From the NCBI RefSeq assembly GCF_001021025.1, contig NZ_CP011541.1, forward strand, positions 2,418,001-2,482,000: a stretch of DNA of 64,000 nt, written 5' to 3'. Under the pieces are notes generated by a model. The model made no database searches and was not told where the DNA came from. It worked only from the letters and a program-made list of their open reading frames with translations. Shown one piece after another: positions 52,831 through 61,739 of this stretch (positions within the stretch are counted from its first letter, which is position 1; the number at the start of each line of letters is the position of its first letter). The stretch is from Corynebacterium epidermidicanis. GTDB taxonomy: Bacteria; Actinomycetota; Actinomycetes; Mycobacteriales; Mycobacteriaceae. The position numbers and the translations under genes were made by a program.

Positions 52831-54799
52831 TGAAGATCTTCCCCCAGGCCGCTCGGCTGGTTAGTTGTGGGTGGGCAGCGCGGTACTTGTCCTGCAGTTC
52901 GCTGAAGCGCTCAGCCACTTCCTTCTGGAGGCGTCGTGACTCTTTCCACAGTTCCTCGGCCTTCGCGCGGTCGCGCTTGCGGTAGACCACGCCGCGGCCG
53001 TCAGCCGTGGTAACCGTGGCGCCGTCGAGACGCGACAGCGAGAACCAACGAGCATTAATTGGCGCGAGGTTTGCCTGAGGTACTTCGTGATGCTCCGGGT
53101 TTTCCTTGGTCAGGGTGTGCTTCAGACCTTTAAGCGCCCACACGGCCTTCTTTACCGGAGCCAAGCGACCACCGATGTCATTGATTGGAACGCCCGGAGC
53201 TCCCGAAGGCTTGGGCAGGTCGGCAGCGGTTGGCAGCACCACGGCATCAGAGAACTGTTTGCGAATCGCGTTGATGCGTGGCAGCGAAGACTCGAGAATG
53301 TCGAAGAGCTGGTCCGGGCCCGCGAGGAAGTCTTTCATCGCTTCGTTTTGGATCGCAACGGTGGAGTACTCCATGCAGACCAGGTGCTTGACCGTAGCCT
53401 TTTGCATGGACTTGATGATGCCGTCCACCGGGCCAGTGTGCTGCAGCGCAGCCACGATCAGGCGATTGCGTAGGTGGAAATAGGCTTGCCAGTCGATGGC
53501 GTCATCCTTGTCCGACCAGGCCATATGCCAGATCGCGATGCCTGGCCAAGTAGCGGTTGGGTAACCGTGGTCACCCGCACGCAGGCCGAACTCGGCGTCG
53601 TCCCACTTAATGAAGAGCGGCAGTGGCTGGCCGATTTCTTCGGCGACAACACGTGGAATCATGGTCATCCACCAGCCGTTGTAGTCGACGTCGATACGGC
53701 GGTGTAGGTCGCAGGAGTTGCGCGTGCCTGGCTTGTCGCCCGGCTTGCCGCGATCAGACAGTGGGTGCTGGGCGAAGTCGTGGTCGTAGTGCACGTATGG
53801 TGCAGACGTCCACATGAAGTCGTGGCGCCCCACAACCTCACCCATGGAGTGCAGGTGGCTGCGTTCCTGCAGGTTCAGCATCTGACCACCAACCAGGATC
53901 GGGGACTTCGCGTAGCGGGCTGCCTGCAGCGCGCGGAGGATGGAGTCCGGCTCGATGGCGATGTCGTCATCCATGTATAGGATGTATGGGGACTTCTTCG
54001 CCCCTGCCTCACCAGCACCATCGACGCCACCGAGAGCCTCAAACATGATGCGGGAATAACCGCCGGAGCCACCAAGGTTACCCTGGCGGAACTCGAAGAA
54101 GCGGTCCCCAAAGTGCTCGGTGGCAGTCTGGTAACCCGGCTCATCGGCTGGGTGCTTGTTGCCCTGGTCAGGCATGATGACAGTGTCGATCACAGCGTCA
54201 ACGGCAGGGTCACTTGCCAGTGCTTCCAGGGCCGCCACGGCGTCAGCTGGGCGATTGAACGTCGGAATGCCAACGGTGACACGCTTTTCAAACGGCCCTA
54301 CCTGAGTGCCATTCGGCAGGGTCTGCGGGCCAGGGGCGACTGGGGCCCACCAGCCCGCTTCCTTGATTGTCGTCTCGGTTTCGGCGGTGATGTCGAACCA
54401 GATCCAGCCACCGTCTTCAAACGGTGCTAGGGAAATTTCAAACTCGCCCGCCCCTGTAACCAGGTCACCTTCGACCGCAATACGGGAGCCGTCGATCTTG
54501 GAGCGGTAGATGTCTACGCGAGCTTCGCCCTCCAGCTCGACTTTCAAAATCACCGAAGAAAGCTGAGACCAGCGACGCCAGTAGCTGGCGGCAAAGGCAT
54601 TGAAGTAAGTCTGGAAAGAAACCTCTGCCCCGGCAGGAATGGTGAGGGAGAATCGGTCGGACCAGGTAGCGCGTTCTTTATTCTGCTCGGCTTCGAGCAA
54701 GTACAGCGTGCGCACGTCCTGTGGCTCGCCACGCTTGGGCAGCAGGACTCTTTGCAGCTGCTCCACTGCCTTCTTCGTACCTTGCGAAGAATCGCTCAT
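52823..54799 (-). CDS. glfT2: Galactofuranosyltransferase GlfT2
   Basis: A 658-residue GT-A/GT2 enzyme that builds the galactan chain by adding beta-1,5 and beta-1,6 galactofuranose from UDP-Galf. The N-terminal domain is the usual beta-sandwich with PAGAEVSFQTYFNAFAASYW. The catalytic domain has VGIPTFNRPADAVAALEAL, VIMPDQGNKHPADEPG, NLGGSGGYSRIMFEAL, the DxD-containing YILYMDDDIAIEPDSI, and the catalytic region FIKWDDAEFGLRAGDHG with WHMAWSDKDD. I chose the ATG at 54799 because AAAGG lies upstream; the longer frame to 54817 adds only six residues. Confidence 0.96.
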   Translation of the reverse strand: MSDSSQGTKKAVEQLQRVLLPKRGEPQDVRTLYLLEAEQNKERATWSDRFSLTIPAGAEVSFQTYFNAFAASYWRRWSQLSSVILKVELEGEARVDIYRSKIDGSRIAVEGDLVTGAGEFEISLAPFEDGGWIWFDITAETETTIKEAGWWAPVAPGPQTLPNGTQVGPFEKRVTVGIPTFNRPADAVAALEALASDPAVDAVIDTVIMPDQGNKHPADEPGYQTATEHFGDRFFEFRQGNLGGSGGYSRIMFEALGGVDGAGEAGAKKSPYILYMDDDIAIEPDSILRALQAARYAKSPILVGGQMLNLQERSHLHSMGEVVGRHDFMWTSAPYVHYDHDFAQHPLSDRGKPGDKPGTRNSCDLHRRIDVDYNGWWMTMIPRVVAEEIGQPLPLFIKWDDAEFGLRAGDHGYPTATWPGIAIWHMAWSDKDDAIDWQAYFHLRNRLIVAALQHTGPVDGIIKSMQKATVKHLVCMEYSTVAIQNEAMKDFLAGPDQLFDILESSLPRINAIRKQFSDAVVLPTAADLPKPSGAPGVPINDIGGRLAPVKKAVWALKGLKHTLTKENPEHHEVPQANLAPINARWFSLSRLDGATVTTADGRGVVYRKRDRAKAEELWKESRRLQKEVAERFSELQDKYRAAHPQLTSRAAWGKIFNV

Positions 54800-54918
54800 T
54801 GCCAACCTTTCAATCACGTATTTCGCTTCGTATCCAGATTAGTTGCCCGCGGGGTGAATCTGCGGTTTCACCCGCGCTTGCGTTAGACATTTCGTAGGCC
54901 CAGGGCCACAATAGTGCC

Positions 54919-56229
54919 ATGAAGCGCATTCTCGTCGCAGTCATTACCATTATGTTCGCCCTGTTGGGCCTACCTCAAGCAAGTGCGGCCACCGTGGATG
55001 TAACGGTGTATTCCCAAAGTGGTGAACTCAGCGACGGCGATCGCAGCTTCTTGACCACGGAAACCGCCAAGCTCCAATTTCCCGAGCAGGTGAAACACGT
55101 ACACTATGTGCTTCTCACTACAAATGACTCGAAGTTCAACGACACCGTCGAAAAGTTCGCGAAATCGGAGCACCCCGATTGGGTCTCGAGCGATCAGAAG
55201 AAGTGGGCACCTGGTGTGCTCATTGTCGCGGTGGGGCTCGACCCCCGTCGCAATGGCATTTACTGCGGTGATGACGTGTGCGCAGCACTCAACCTCGACG
55301 GCAACAGCCACCTAGAAAAGTCCCTCGATGCTGGCAAAGATTCCTTTAAGTCCGGCAGGTACGCCGCCGGACTCTTCGCTATGACCAAAGCCTCGCTCGA
55401 GGAATCTTCTGGAATTGGTGGCTGGATTGCCGGCGGGATGGCCGCTCTCGGCGGGTTCATTGCCCTGATCGCCACGCCGATTGTCATCCGTCGCAACAAG
55501 ATCAAGAAGGCCCGCGAAAACTTCGACTATATTTCCAAGCACTATGCGGATGTCGCCCAGCGTTTCAGCGAGATTGACATCATGGCGCATAACCTGTCCT
55601 CGCCGCTTGCCGACGAAAAACTGCGCCGAGAATTCAATGAGGTCAAGAGTCAATTCCTTTCCGTCCACGAGCTACAGCAACGTATACCTGACCTGGCTGG
55701 CGCAGCGGACGGAGTCTTCGCCAAGTACGCGAAGGACATCGGGAAGATGAAAGACGCTACCGAAAAAATGAAGACCGCGGCCACTAACATCGAGACGCTG
55801 TCCAATATGGAGCGCGGCGATGAAACTGTTCGAAGGAACGAGCTGTCCCGGATCCGGGTTGACCTCCGGGAAGCAACGCTGAAAACCCAGGCGCACTACC
55901 TGGAGGGACAGCGTCTTGTTGACCTCACCGAAACCATCGATGTGCACTCGCCCGAGTTCATGAACACCTTTGCCCGGTTGCTCGATGACACTGCGCTCTT
56001 CTTCAAGCTGGTTGCCGAAGAACAGAAGCTGAAAGGCCAAGAAAAGGGCAGCGTGCCCCGCATCTACGAGTCCGGTTGGGCCCCAGGCTATGGTTACCAC
56101 AGCTATGTGTCCTTCACCTTGATGAATACCTGGCACGACGACGCAATCCAGGCCGAATCCAGTTCCTCGTCGGTGGATTCTTCCTACAGTAGCGGGTTCT
56201 CCGGAGGCGGCGGGTCCTCGAGCTGGTAG
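54919..56229 (+). CDS. TPM-domain-like exported protein (DUF5129-like)
   Basis: A 436-residue protein with a signal peptide (MKRILVAVITIMFALLGLP, cleaved near ASA|AT), a domain rich in short alpha/beta segments (residues 25-160) that resembles TPM/DUF5129 proteins, a transmembrane helix (MAALGGFIALIATPIVI) near 185, a coiled-coil-like cytoplasmic part (about 200-380), and a tail of Ser and Gly (SSYSSGFSGGGGSSSW). That tail is typical of TPM-type membrane proteins. In C. glutamicum a similar gene follows glfT2, as I recall. Role unknown. Confidence 0.8.
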   Translation: MKRILVAVITIMFALLGLPQASAATVDVTVYSQSGELSDGDRSFLTTETAKLQFPEQVKHVHYVLLTTNDSKFNDTVEKFAKSEHPDWVSSDQKKWAPGVLIVAVGLDPRRNGIYCGDDVCAALNLDGNSHLEKSLDAGKDSFKSGRYAAGLFAMTKASLEESSGIGGWIAGGMAALGGFIALIATPIVIRRNKIKKARENFDYISKHYADVAQRFSEIDIMAHNLSSPLADEKLRREFNEVKSQFLSVHELQQRIPDLAGAADGVFAKYAKDIGKMKDATEKMKTAATNIETLSNMERGDETVRRNELSRIRVDLREATLKTQAHYLEGQRLVDLTETIDVHSPEFMNTFARLLDDTALFFKLVAEEQKLKGQEKGSVPRIYESGWAPGYGYHSYVSFTLMNTWHDDAIQAESSSSSVDSSYSSGFSGGGGSSSW

Positions 56230-56246
56230 CACTACCAACCAAAAAA

Positions 56247-56271
56247 GTGCCTTCTCCATGGGGAAAGGCAC
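56247..56271. terminator. Intrinsic terminator between convergent genes
   Basis: GTGCCTT at 56247-56253 pairs with AAGGCAC at 56265-56271; the inner bases TCC/GGG also pair with one mismatch. A-runs precede it on the plus strand, giving T-runs for the leftward gene. Confidence 0.75.
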
Positions 56272-56299
56272 CTTGTGTATTTGGTAACTCGAACGCGAA

Positions 56300-56716
56300 C
56301 TAGCCGCCGATATTGAACTGCCAGGTCACGCCAAACTTATCGACTACCTGTCCGTACACCGCGCCCCACATCTGCTTTTCGAGTGGCATTACAACGTTGC
56401 CGCTTTCGGCAAGCTTGTTGAACTGCGCGGTTTGTGCTTCAAGCTGGTTGTCGGAGCCTGAAATGGCGACGGTGATGCGTGGGGTGCTGTGGCCCTCGCT
56501 CGTGGCATCTTCGGAATCCGCGGCCATCAGGAACCAGGACTCATTGACGATCAGCTGAGAGTGCATGACAGCCTGGGGATTCGAGGCGAATTCGCCTGCG
56601 CCACCCTGCTCGAAGGTCATGATTTGGAGTTCGCCACCGAAGACGGACTGGTAGAAGGTCATGGCTTCGGCAGCATTGCCTGCAAAACCGAAGTATGGAT
56701 GCAAGGAATTAGTCAT
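56300..56716 (-). CDS. VOC-family protein (PhnB-like)
   Basis: A 138-residue vicinal-oxygen-chelate protein of the PhnB / 3-demethylubiquinone-9 3-methyltransferase-like group. Typical stretches are HPYFGFAGNAAEAMTFYQSVFGG at the start, MHSQLIVNESWFLMAADS in the middle and GAVYGQVVDKFGVTWQFNI at the end. These domains bind metals or small ligands, and the exact reaction is seldom known. It is 40 bp downstream of the arsenate-reductase-like gene. Confidence 0.92.
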   Translation of the reverse strand: MTNSLHPYFGFAGNAAEAMTFYQSVFGGELQIMTFEQGGAGEFASNPQAVMHSQLIVNESWFLMAADSEDATSEGHSTPRITVAISGSDNQLEAQTAQFNKLAESGNVVMPLEKQMWGAVYGQVVDKFGVTWQFNIGG

Positions 56717-56756
56717 ACCTGCAGCCTACCCAGGTCTGCTGACACATCACCGAGTT

Positions 56757-57389
56757 TTATGCATGCACCTTGGCAGGCGCTTCGTAGGCATCAAGCTCGA
56801 TCAGCAAATCCTTGATATTCGCCTCGAGCGTGTCCGCGATTCCGCGGATTTCTTCCACACCTGGGGTCTTGGATACGGAGATGTCCCATTTGAGGTAGCG
56901 ATCACCCGGCACCCCTGGGATCTCATCTACACCCAGCAAAACGACGAGGTCAGCGCGGTGAGAAACGCGGGGTGTGATTTCCTTCTGATACAGGAAGTCC
57001 GAACGGATGCCACGTTCACCAAGCACTTCATATACCGCAGGATTAATGCCACCCTGCGGCTCAAGACCTACAGAGCGAACGAAAACTCCATCATGAGAAT
57101 AGTGGCGAGCAATTGCGGCTGCCAGTTGGGTACGGCAACCATTGTGCGCGTCGACGAAAAGAATTTCCTTGCGGGCGCCCTTGCTAAAACCGGCTTCTTC
57201 GGCGAGCTGCTCCAGCTTTTCCGACACTTCCCGCTCCACCATCACTGGTAGGAAGGCTTGCACTTTTGCCGTCGCGGTTTGCTCAGCGATCTCGCTATCC
57301 AACACAGAGTTAATCAGCGATTCTTCGACGGCTTGGCCATAGCGACGGTGCAGGTCTTCACGAATAATTTCAAACTCACGAGCAGACAT
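56757..57389 (-). CDS. Arsenate reductase/LMW-PTP-like protein with altered P-loop
   Basis: A 210-residue protein with two parts. The N-terminal 70 residues are a three-helix domain (REDLHRRYGQAVEESLINSV) found fused to arsenate reductases in actinobacteria. The second part is LMW phosphatase-like, with VFVRSVGLEPQGGINPAVYEVL and PGDRYLKWDIS. The catalytic loop, normally VCVHNAGRSQ, reads VDAHNGCRTQ: the nucleophilic Cys is Asp80, and a new Cys (Cys85) lies next to Arg86. No other Cys is seen. It may have lost phosphatase or reductase chemistry, or use a different Cys. It might be a regulatory or binding protein. Confidence 0.85.
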   Translation of the reverse strand: MSAREFEIIREDLHRRYGQAVEESLINSVLDSEIAEQTATAKVQAFLPVMVEREVSEKLEQLAEEAGFSKGARKEILFVDAHNGCRTQLAAAIARHYSHDGVFVRSVGLEPQGGINPAVYEVLGERGIRSDFLYQKEITPRVSHRADLVVLLGVDEIPGVPGDRYLKWDISVSKTPGVEEIRGIADTLEANIKDLLIELDAYEAPAKVHA

Positions 57390-57476
57390 GTTTTCCTCTC
57401 CGGGATCCCTTGTCGTGCGGAGCCAATCAGCACCTTGTTAACCAACAAGAATCCATTTGTTTACCTGAAGTTAACT

Positions 57477-57977
57477 TTACTCTTCTGTGTGGGTTTTCCC
57501 AAACATGAGCTGTGTCTTATGGCAGCCCAAAGTAAGCAGCGCGCCAAGAACCAGCCCCACTACGACATCTGTCAGCCAATGCACCCCGAGATAAAGCCGT
57601 GAAAAAGCAACAGCAAGCGCCCACGACCAGGCGATACTTCCCCACCGCCAACCGAGATTCAACCACACCAACATAGCGACAGCACCGGCCATCAGCGCAT
57701 GCCCCGACGGCATCGCGCCATCAAAGTGGTGCACCAACTGTTCAGCTAGCGGCGGGCGCGGACGCGCAAAAAGATATTTGAGCAGAGGCGAGGCTACCAG
57801 CGCCAGGATCCCCGGGATGAGCGTCGAAAAGCGTCGGTGCCACGCGGCGACCACACAGAGCAAGACAAAAACATAGCGCGGCGCCGACCAGACCGAAAAC
57901 GGCACGATGACGCTAGTCAATAAAGAACTGCGGTGCGAGACAAGAAAGTCCCACACCACATGGTCAAGAGTGGTCAA
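57477..57977 (-). CDS. PAP2-family membrane phosphatase
   Basis: A 166-residue integral membrane PAP2 enzyme. The motifs are KYLFARPRPP, AMPSGHALMAGAV and SRLYLGVHWLTDVVVG, all with catalytic His or Arg in place. Such proteins dephosphorylate polyprenyl or other lipid phosphates at the membrane. The TTG start follows the glf stop with no gap, so it is translated from the same mRNA. No good Shine-Dalgarno site is visible for the TTG, which fits coupling to glf. Confidence 0.9.
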   Translation of the reverse strand: MTTLDHVVWDFLVSHRSSLLTSVIVPFSVWSAPRYVFVLLCVVAAWHRRFSTLIPGILALVASPLLKYLFARPRPPLAEQLVHHFDGAMPSGHALMAGAVAMLVWLNLGWRWGSIAWSWALAVAFSRLYLGVHWLTDVVVGLVLGALLTLGCHKTQLMFGKTHTEE

Positions 57978-59219
<1,242 letters not shown>

Positions 59220-59310
59220 TCACTTGACTATCATTTAGTCACGTTGTGCACTACTATCAACAATGCTCACGACTGTCCCAGCTGCACCATTATCATCAGG
59301 GAGAAACACT

Positions 59311-61245
59311 GTGCCGCAAAGACGACGCATTTCAGCGAAACCCACACGCCCCTTGTGGGCACTTTTTGTGACCACCTCGCTGGTCGCATCAGCTGCCGTC
59401 GGCATTGGCGGAAGCCGGGTGCTCCACACCCAGGGCGAAGCAATCGCCCCGGTCACCGCTAGCGTCCAGACCGCATCTTTCAACGACGGCGCAACCGTCA
59501 CCGTCAACGACCCAGCCATTTCCGGCCAGGGCGGCGACGGCGCAAAGGCCGTCAAGGAATTCACCCGTGGCGAAGAATTCTCCATGTTCGCACTCACCTG
59601 GCAGGGCCAGCGCGACGTGGTTGCCCACTTCCGCGGCCAGCGTGCCGACGGCTCTTGGACCCCTTGGTACTCGGCAGAGCCCACGAGTGAAAACCAAGGT
59701 GCCGGAAAGAACGGCACCGACCCGATTTACATCGAACCCACCAAGAAAGTCCAGGTCTCGCTGCTCGGTGTCGACATGACTCCGACACCGGCGGCCGTCG
59801 AAAAGCCAGGCCAGCCTTCGGGCATCCCAGCAATCCCCACCAACTACGGCGCGATCAAGCCGGTCGCTGACGTGCAGACCACCGACCTGGAAGCCGTGTT
59901 CATCGACGGCAAAGCCGACGCTAGCCAGCCTACGAACGGCGTGCAGCTTATGGCTGACGCCGACGGAATGCCGCGAGTAATCTCGCGCGCCGGCTGGGGT
60001 GCAGACGAATCGATCCGTAAGAACTGCCAGCCCAACCCGGACTACACGGACCCTACGAATGCGATCGTCATTCACCACACCGCTGGTTCAAACAATTACA
60101 CCGAGGCACAGTCGGCGGGCATTGTTCGAGGCATCTACCAGTACCACGGCCAGACCCTGGGCTGGTGCGACGTGGGATACCAGTCGCTGGTCGATAAATA
60201 CGGCAACATCTTTGAAGGTCGATACGGCGGCCTGAACAAGCCGGTGATGGGAGCCCACGCCGGTGGCTTCAACGAGAACACCTGGGCAATTTCCATGATG
60301 GGCAACTACTCCACCGTGACCCCGTCCGAAGCAACGATCAAGTCCGTAGGCGAACTCGCAGGCTGGCGCGCCAAAGTGGCCGGATTCGACCCATCCGGCA
60401 GTGACACTCACTACTCCGAGGGAACCTCTTACTCGAAGTACCCAGCTGGCGCTGCCGTCACCCTGCCACGCATCTTCGCCCACCGAGATGTCGGCACCAC
60501 GACCTGCCCTGGCGATGCGGGATACGCCCAAATGGGTCGAATTCGCTCGATTGCGAAGTCCAAGTACGATTCCCTGACCAACGGGCGCCCAGCACCAGCT
60601 CCAGCTCCAGCGCCGGGTGGTGCCGCGCCAGCGCCTGCGCCGAGTGGTAACACGCAAGCATCTGTACCGGCACCTAGTGGAAAAACTACGGGTGGCACAG
60701 GGGCGGACAAGCTCGCCTCGGTACTCGACACTATTAGCGCGCTCCGCTCCGGAGATATGACCGCGATCCTTTCCGTCGCCGGCACTGTTTTGGGCTTGGC
60801 ATTGACTTTCCTCGCTGGCCAGGGCAAACTCCCAAGCTTTATTACCGTTGATGGGGGAACACCAAAAATTGGTGGAATCGATATCACGAGCATCCCAGGA
60901 AAACTCGCACAAGCTCAAGCCCTGTCCTCCGACCCAGAGATGGCAGCTACCGCCGCGAAGCTCGCCGGCGCTCTTGGCAAGGCCCAAGGCACCGTCCAAT
61001 ACGCCGGAGAAACTGCAGTGCAAAAGCACGAAAACGGCATCGTAGTGAAGAACCCCGCCACCGGCACCCACGCGGTGCACGGCGGAATCGGTAATGCCTG
61101 GGCAGCGCAAGGCTTCGATGCCGGCCCACTCGGCCTACCAACATCCGAAGAATACCAAGCCGGAAACCTCACCCGCATGGACTTCCAGCATGGCTTCATC
61201 ACGTACGACCCAGCCACGCAGCAAACGCAGGTTCACCAGAACTAA
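59311..61245 (+). CDS. N-acetylmuramoyl-L-alanine amidase with LGFP module
   Basis: A 644-residue secreted wall hydrolase. I chose the GTG at 59311 because AGGGAGA lies just upstream. The N-terminal helix LWALFVTTSLVASAAVGIGG is a signal or anchor. The PGRP/Amidase_2 domain lies around residues 230-430, with zinc ligands in AIVIHHTAGSNNYTEAQSAG and IFAHRDVGTTTCPGDAGY and the middle GWCDVGYQSLVDKYGNIFEG. A Pro/Ala linker, a hydrophobic stretch (TAILSVAGTVLGLALTFLAG), and a C-terminal LGFP-type module (VQKHENGIVVKNPATGTHAV then GPLGLPTSEE) follow. The LGFP module would bind wall arabinogalactan and hold the enzyme in place, as in Cop1. Confidence 0.92.
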   Translation: MPQRRRISAKPTRPLWALFVTTSLVASAAVGIGGSRVLHTQGEAIAPVTASVQTASFNDGATVTVNDPAISGQGGDGAKAVKEFTRGEEFSMFALTWQGQRDVVAHFRGQRADGSWTPWYSAEPTSENQGAGKNGTDPIYIEPTKKVQVSLLGVDMTPTPAAVEKPGQPSGIPAIPTNYGAIKPVADVQTTDLEAVFIDGKADASQPTNGVQLMADADGMPRVISRAGWGADESIRKNCQPNPDYTDPTNAIVIHHTAGSNNYTEAQSAGIVRGIYQYHGQTLGWCDVGYQSLVDKYGNIFEGRYGGLNKPVMGAHAGGFNENTWAISMMGNYSTVTPSEATIKSVGELAGWRAKVAGFDPSGSDTHYSEGTSYSKYPAGAAVTLPRIFAHRDVGTTTCPGDAGYAQMGRIRSIAKSKYDSLTNGRPAPAPAPAPGGAAPAPAPSGNTQASVPAPSGKTTGGTGADKLASVLDTISALRSGDMTAILSVAGTVLGLALTFLAGQGKLPSFITVDGGTPKIGGIDITSIPGKLAQAQALSSDPEMAATAAKLAGALGKAQGTVQYAGETAVQKHENGIVVKNPATGTHAVHGGIGNAWAAQGFDAGPLGLPTSEEYQAGNLTRMDFQHGFITYDPATQQTQVHQN

Positions 61246-61267
61246 TCAAGGTTGCGCACTGCGCACG

Positions 61268-61308
61268 TTAAACCCAGCTAGTGATTCTCCCCGCTAGCTG
61301 GGTTTCGT
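61268..61308 (+). terminator. Intrinsic terminator after the amidase gene
   Basis: A perfect 12-bp stem (AAACCCAGCTAG at 61268-61279 with 61292-61303), followed by TTTCGTTTT. Confidence 0.85.
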
Positions 61309-61309
61309 T

Positions 61310-61581
61310 TTGCCGTGATGGAGGCGTTGTTTGGGATTAAGTAGGCAATTGTGCGCGCGGTTGGCAAACGCGTTGTCATAGGCAAGCTGGTCGACCAGGT
61401 CCTGCGGTTGGGTCAAAACGGCAACTGTGGCCAGTGCGTCGTGTCCGCAGCAGTTGCTACCTGGGATCGCTGCGATCCGCAGCCAGTGACGCGGAGGAAG
61501 CGCCACAACAAATACTCCAAAAGGATCAATGCTCTGGAATGATGCACTGCCCCCTAGAATGCGCCGCAAATTTTGTACCAC
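61310..61581 (-). pseudogene. Possible IS110-type transposase remnant
   Basis: A minus-strand frame of about 90 codons reads HDALATVAVLTQPQDLVDQL and AYDNAFANRAHNCLLNPKQR. This resembles the N-terminal region of IS110-family transposases (a D-A-x-x-I-A pattern followed by YD-x-x-L-A-x-R...N-x-L). The 3' end runs into the amidase terminator. There is no complete catalytic DEDD set, so it is at most a fragment. Confidence 0.35.
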
Positions 61582-61739
61582 TTCAAAGGCAATCCCTGTC
61601 GGCTATGCGGGGCACATCCAAAGCGCAAAACTACACAACACAAAGGCCCCACGCACTGACTCAGTGAGAATCACTGGTCAACACGTGGGGCCTTGCTCGC
61701 CGTCCGGAGCACCTAACCTAGGTGCTCACTGGCCGGTTA
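61582..61739. other. Short intergenic stretch with terminator
   Basis: No gene seen. It contains the terminator of the leftward surface-protein gene. Confidence 0.6.
61643..61694 (-). terminator. Terminator of the surface protein gene
   Basis: AAGGCCCCACG at 61643-61653 pairs with CGTGGGGCCTT at 61684-61694; the loop contains a second hairpin (CAGTGA/TCACTG). On the minus strand it is followed by TTTGTGTTGTG. Confidence 0.8.
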
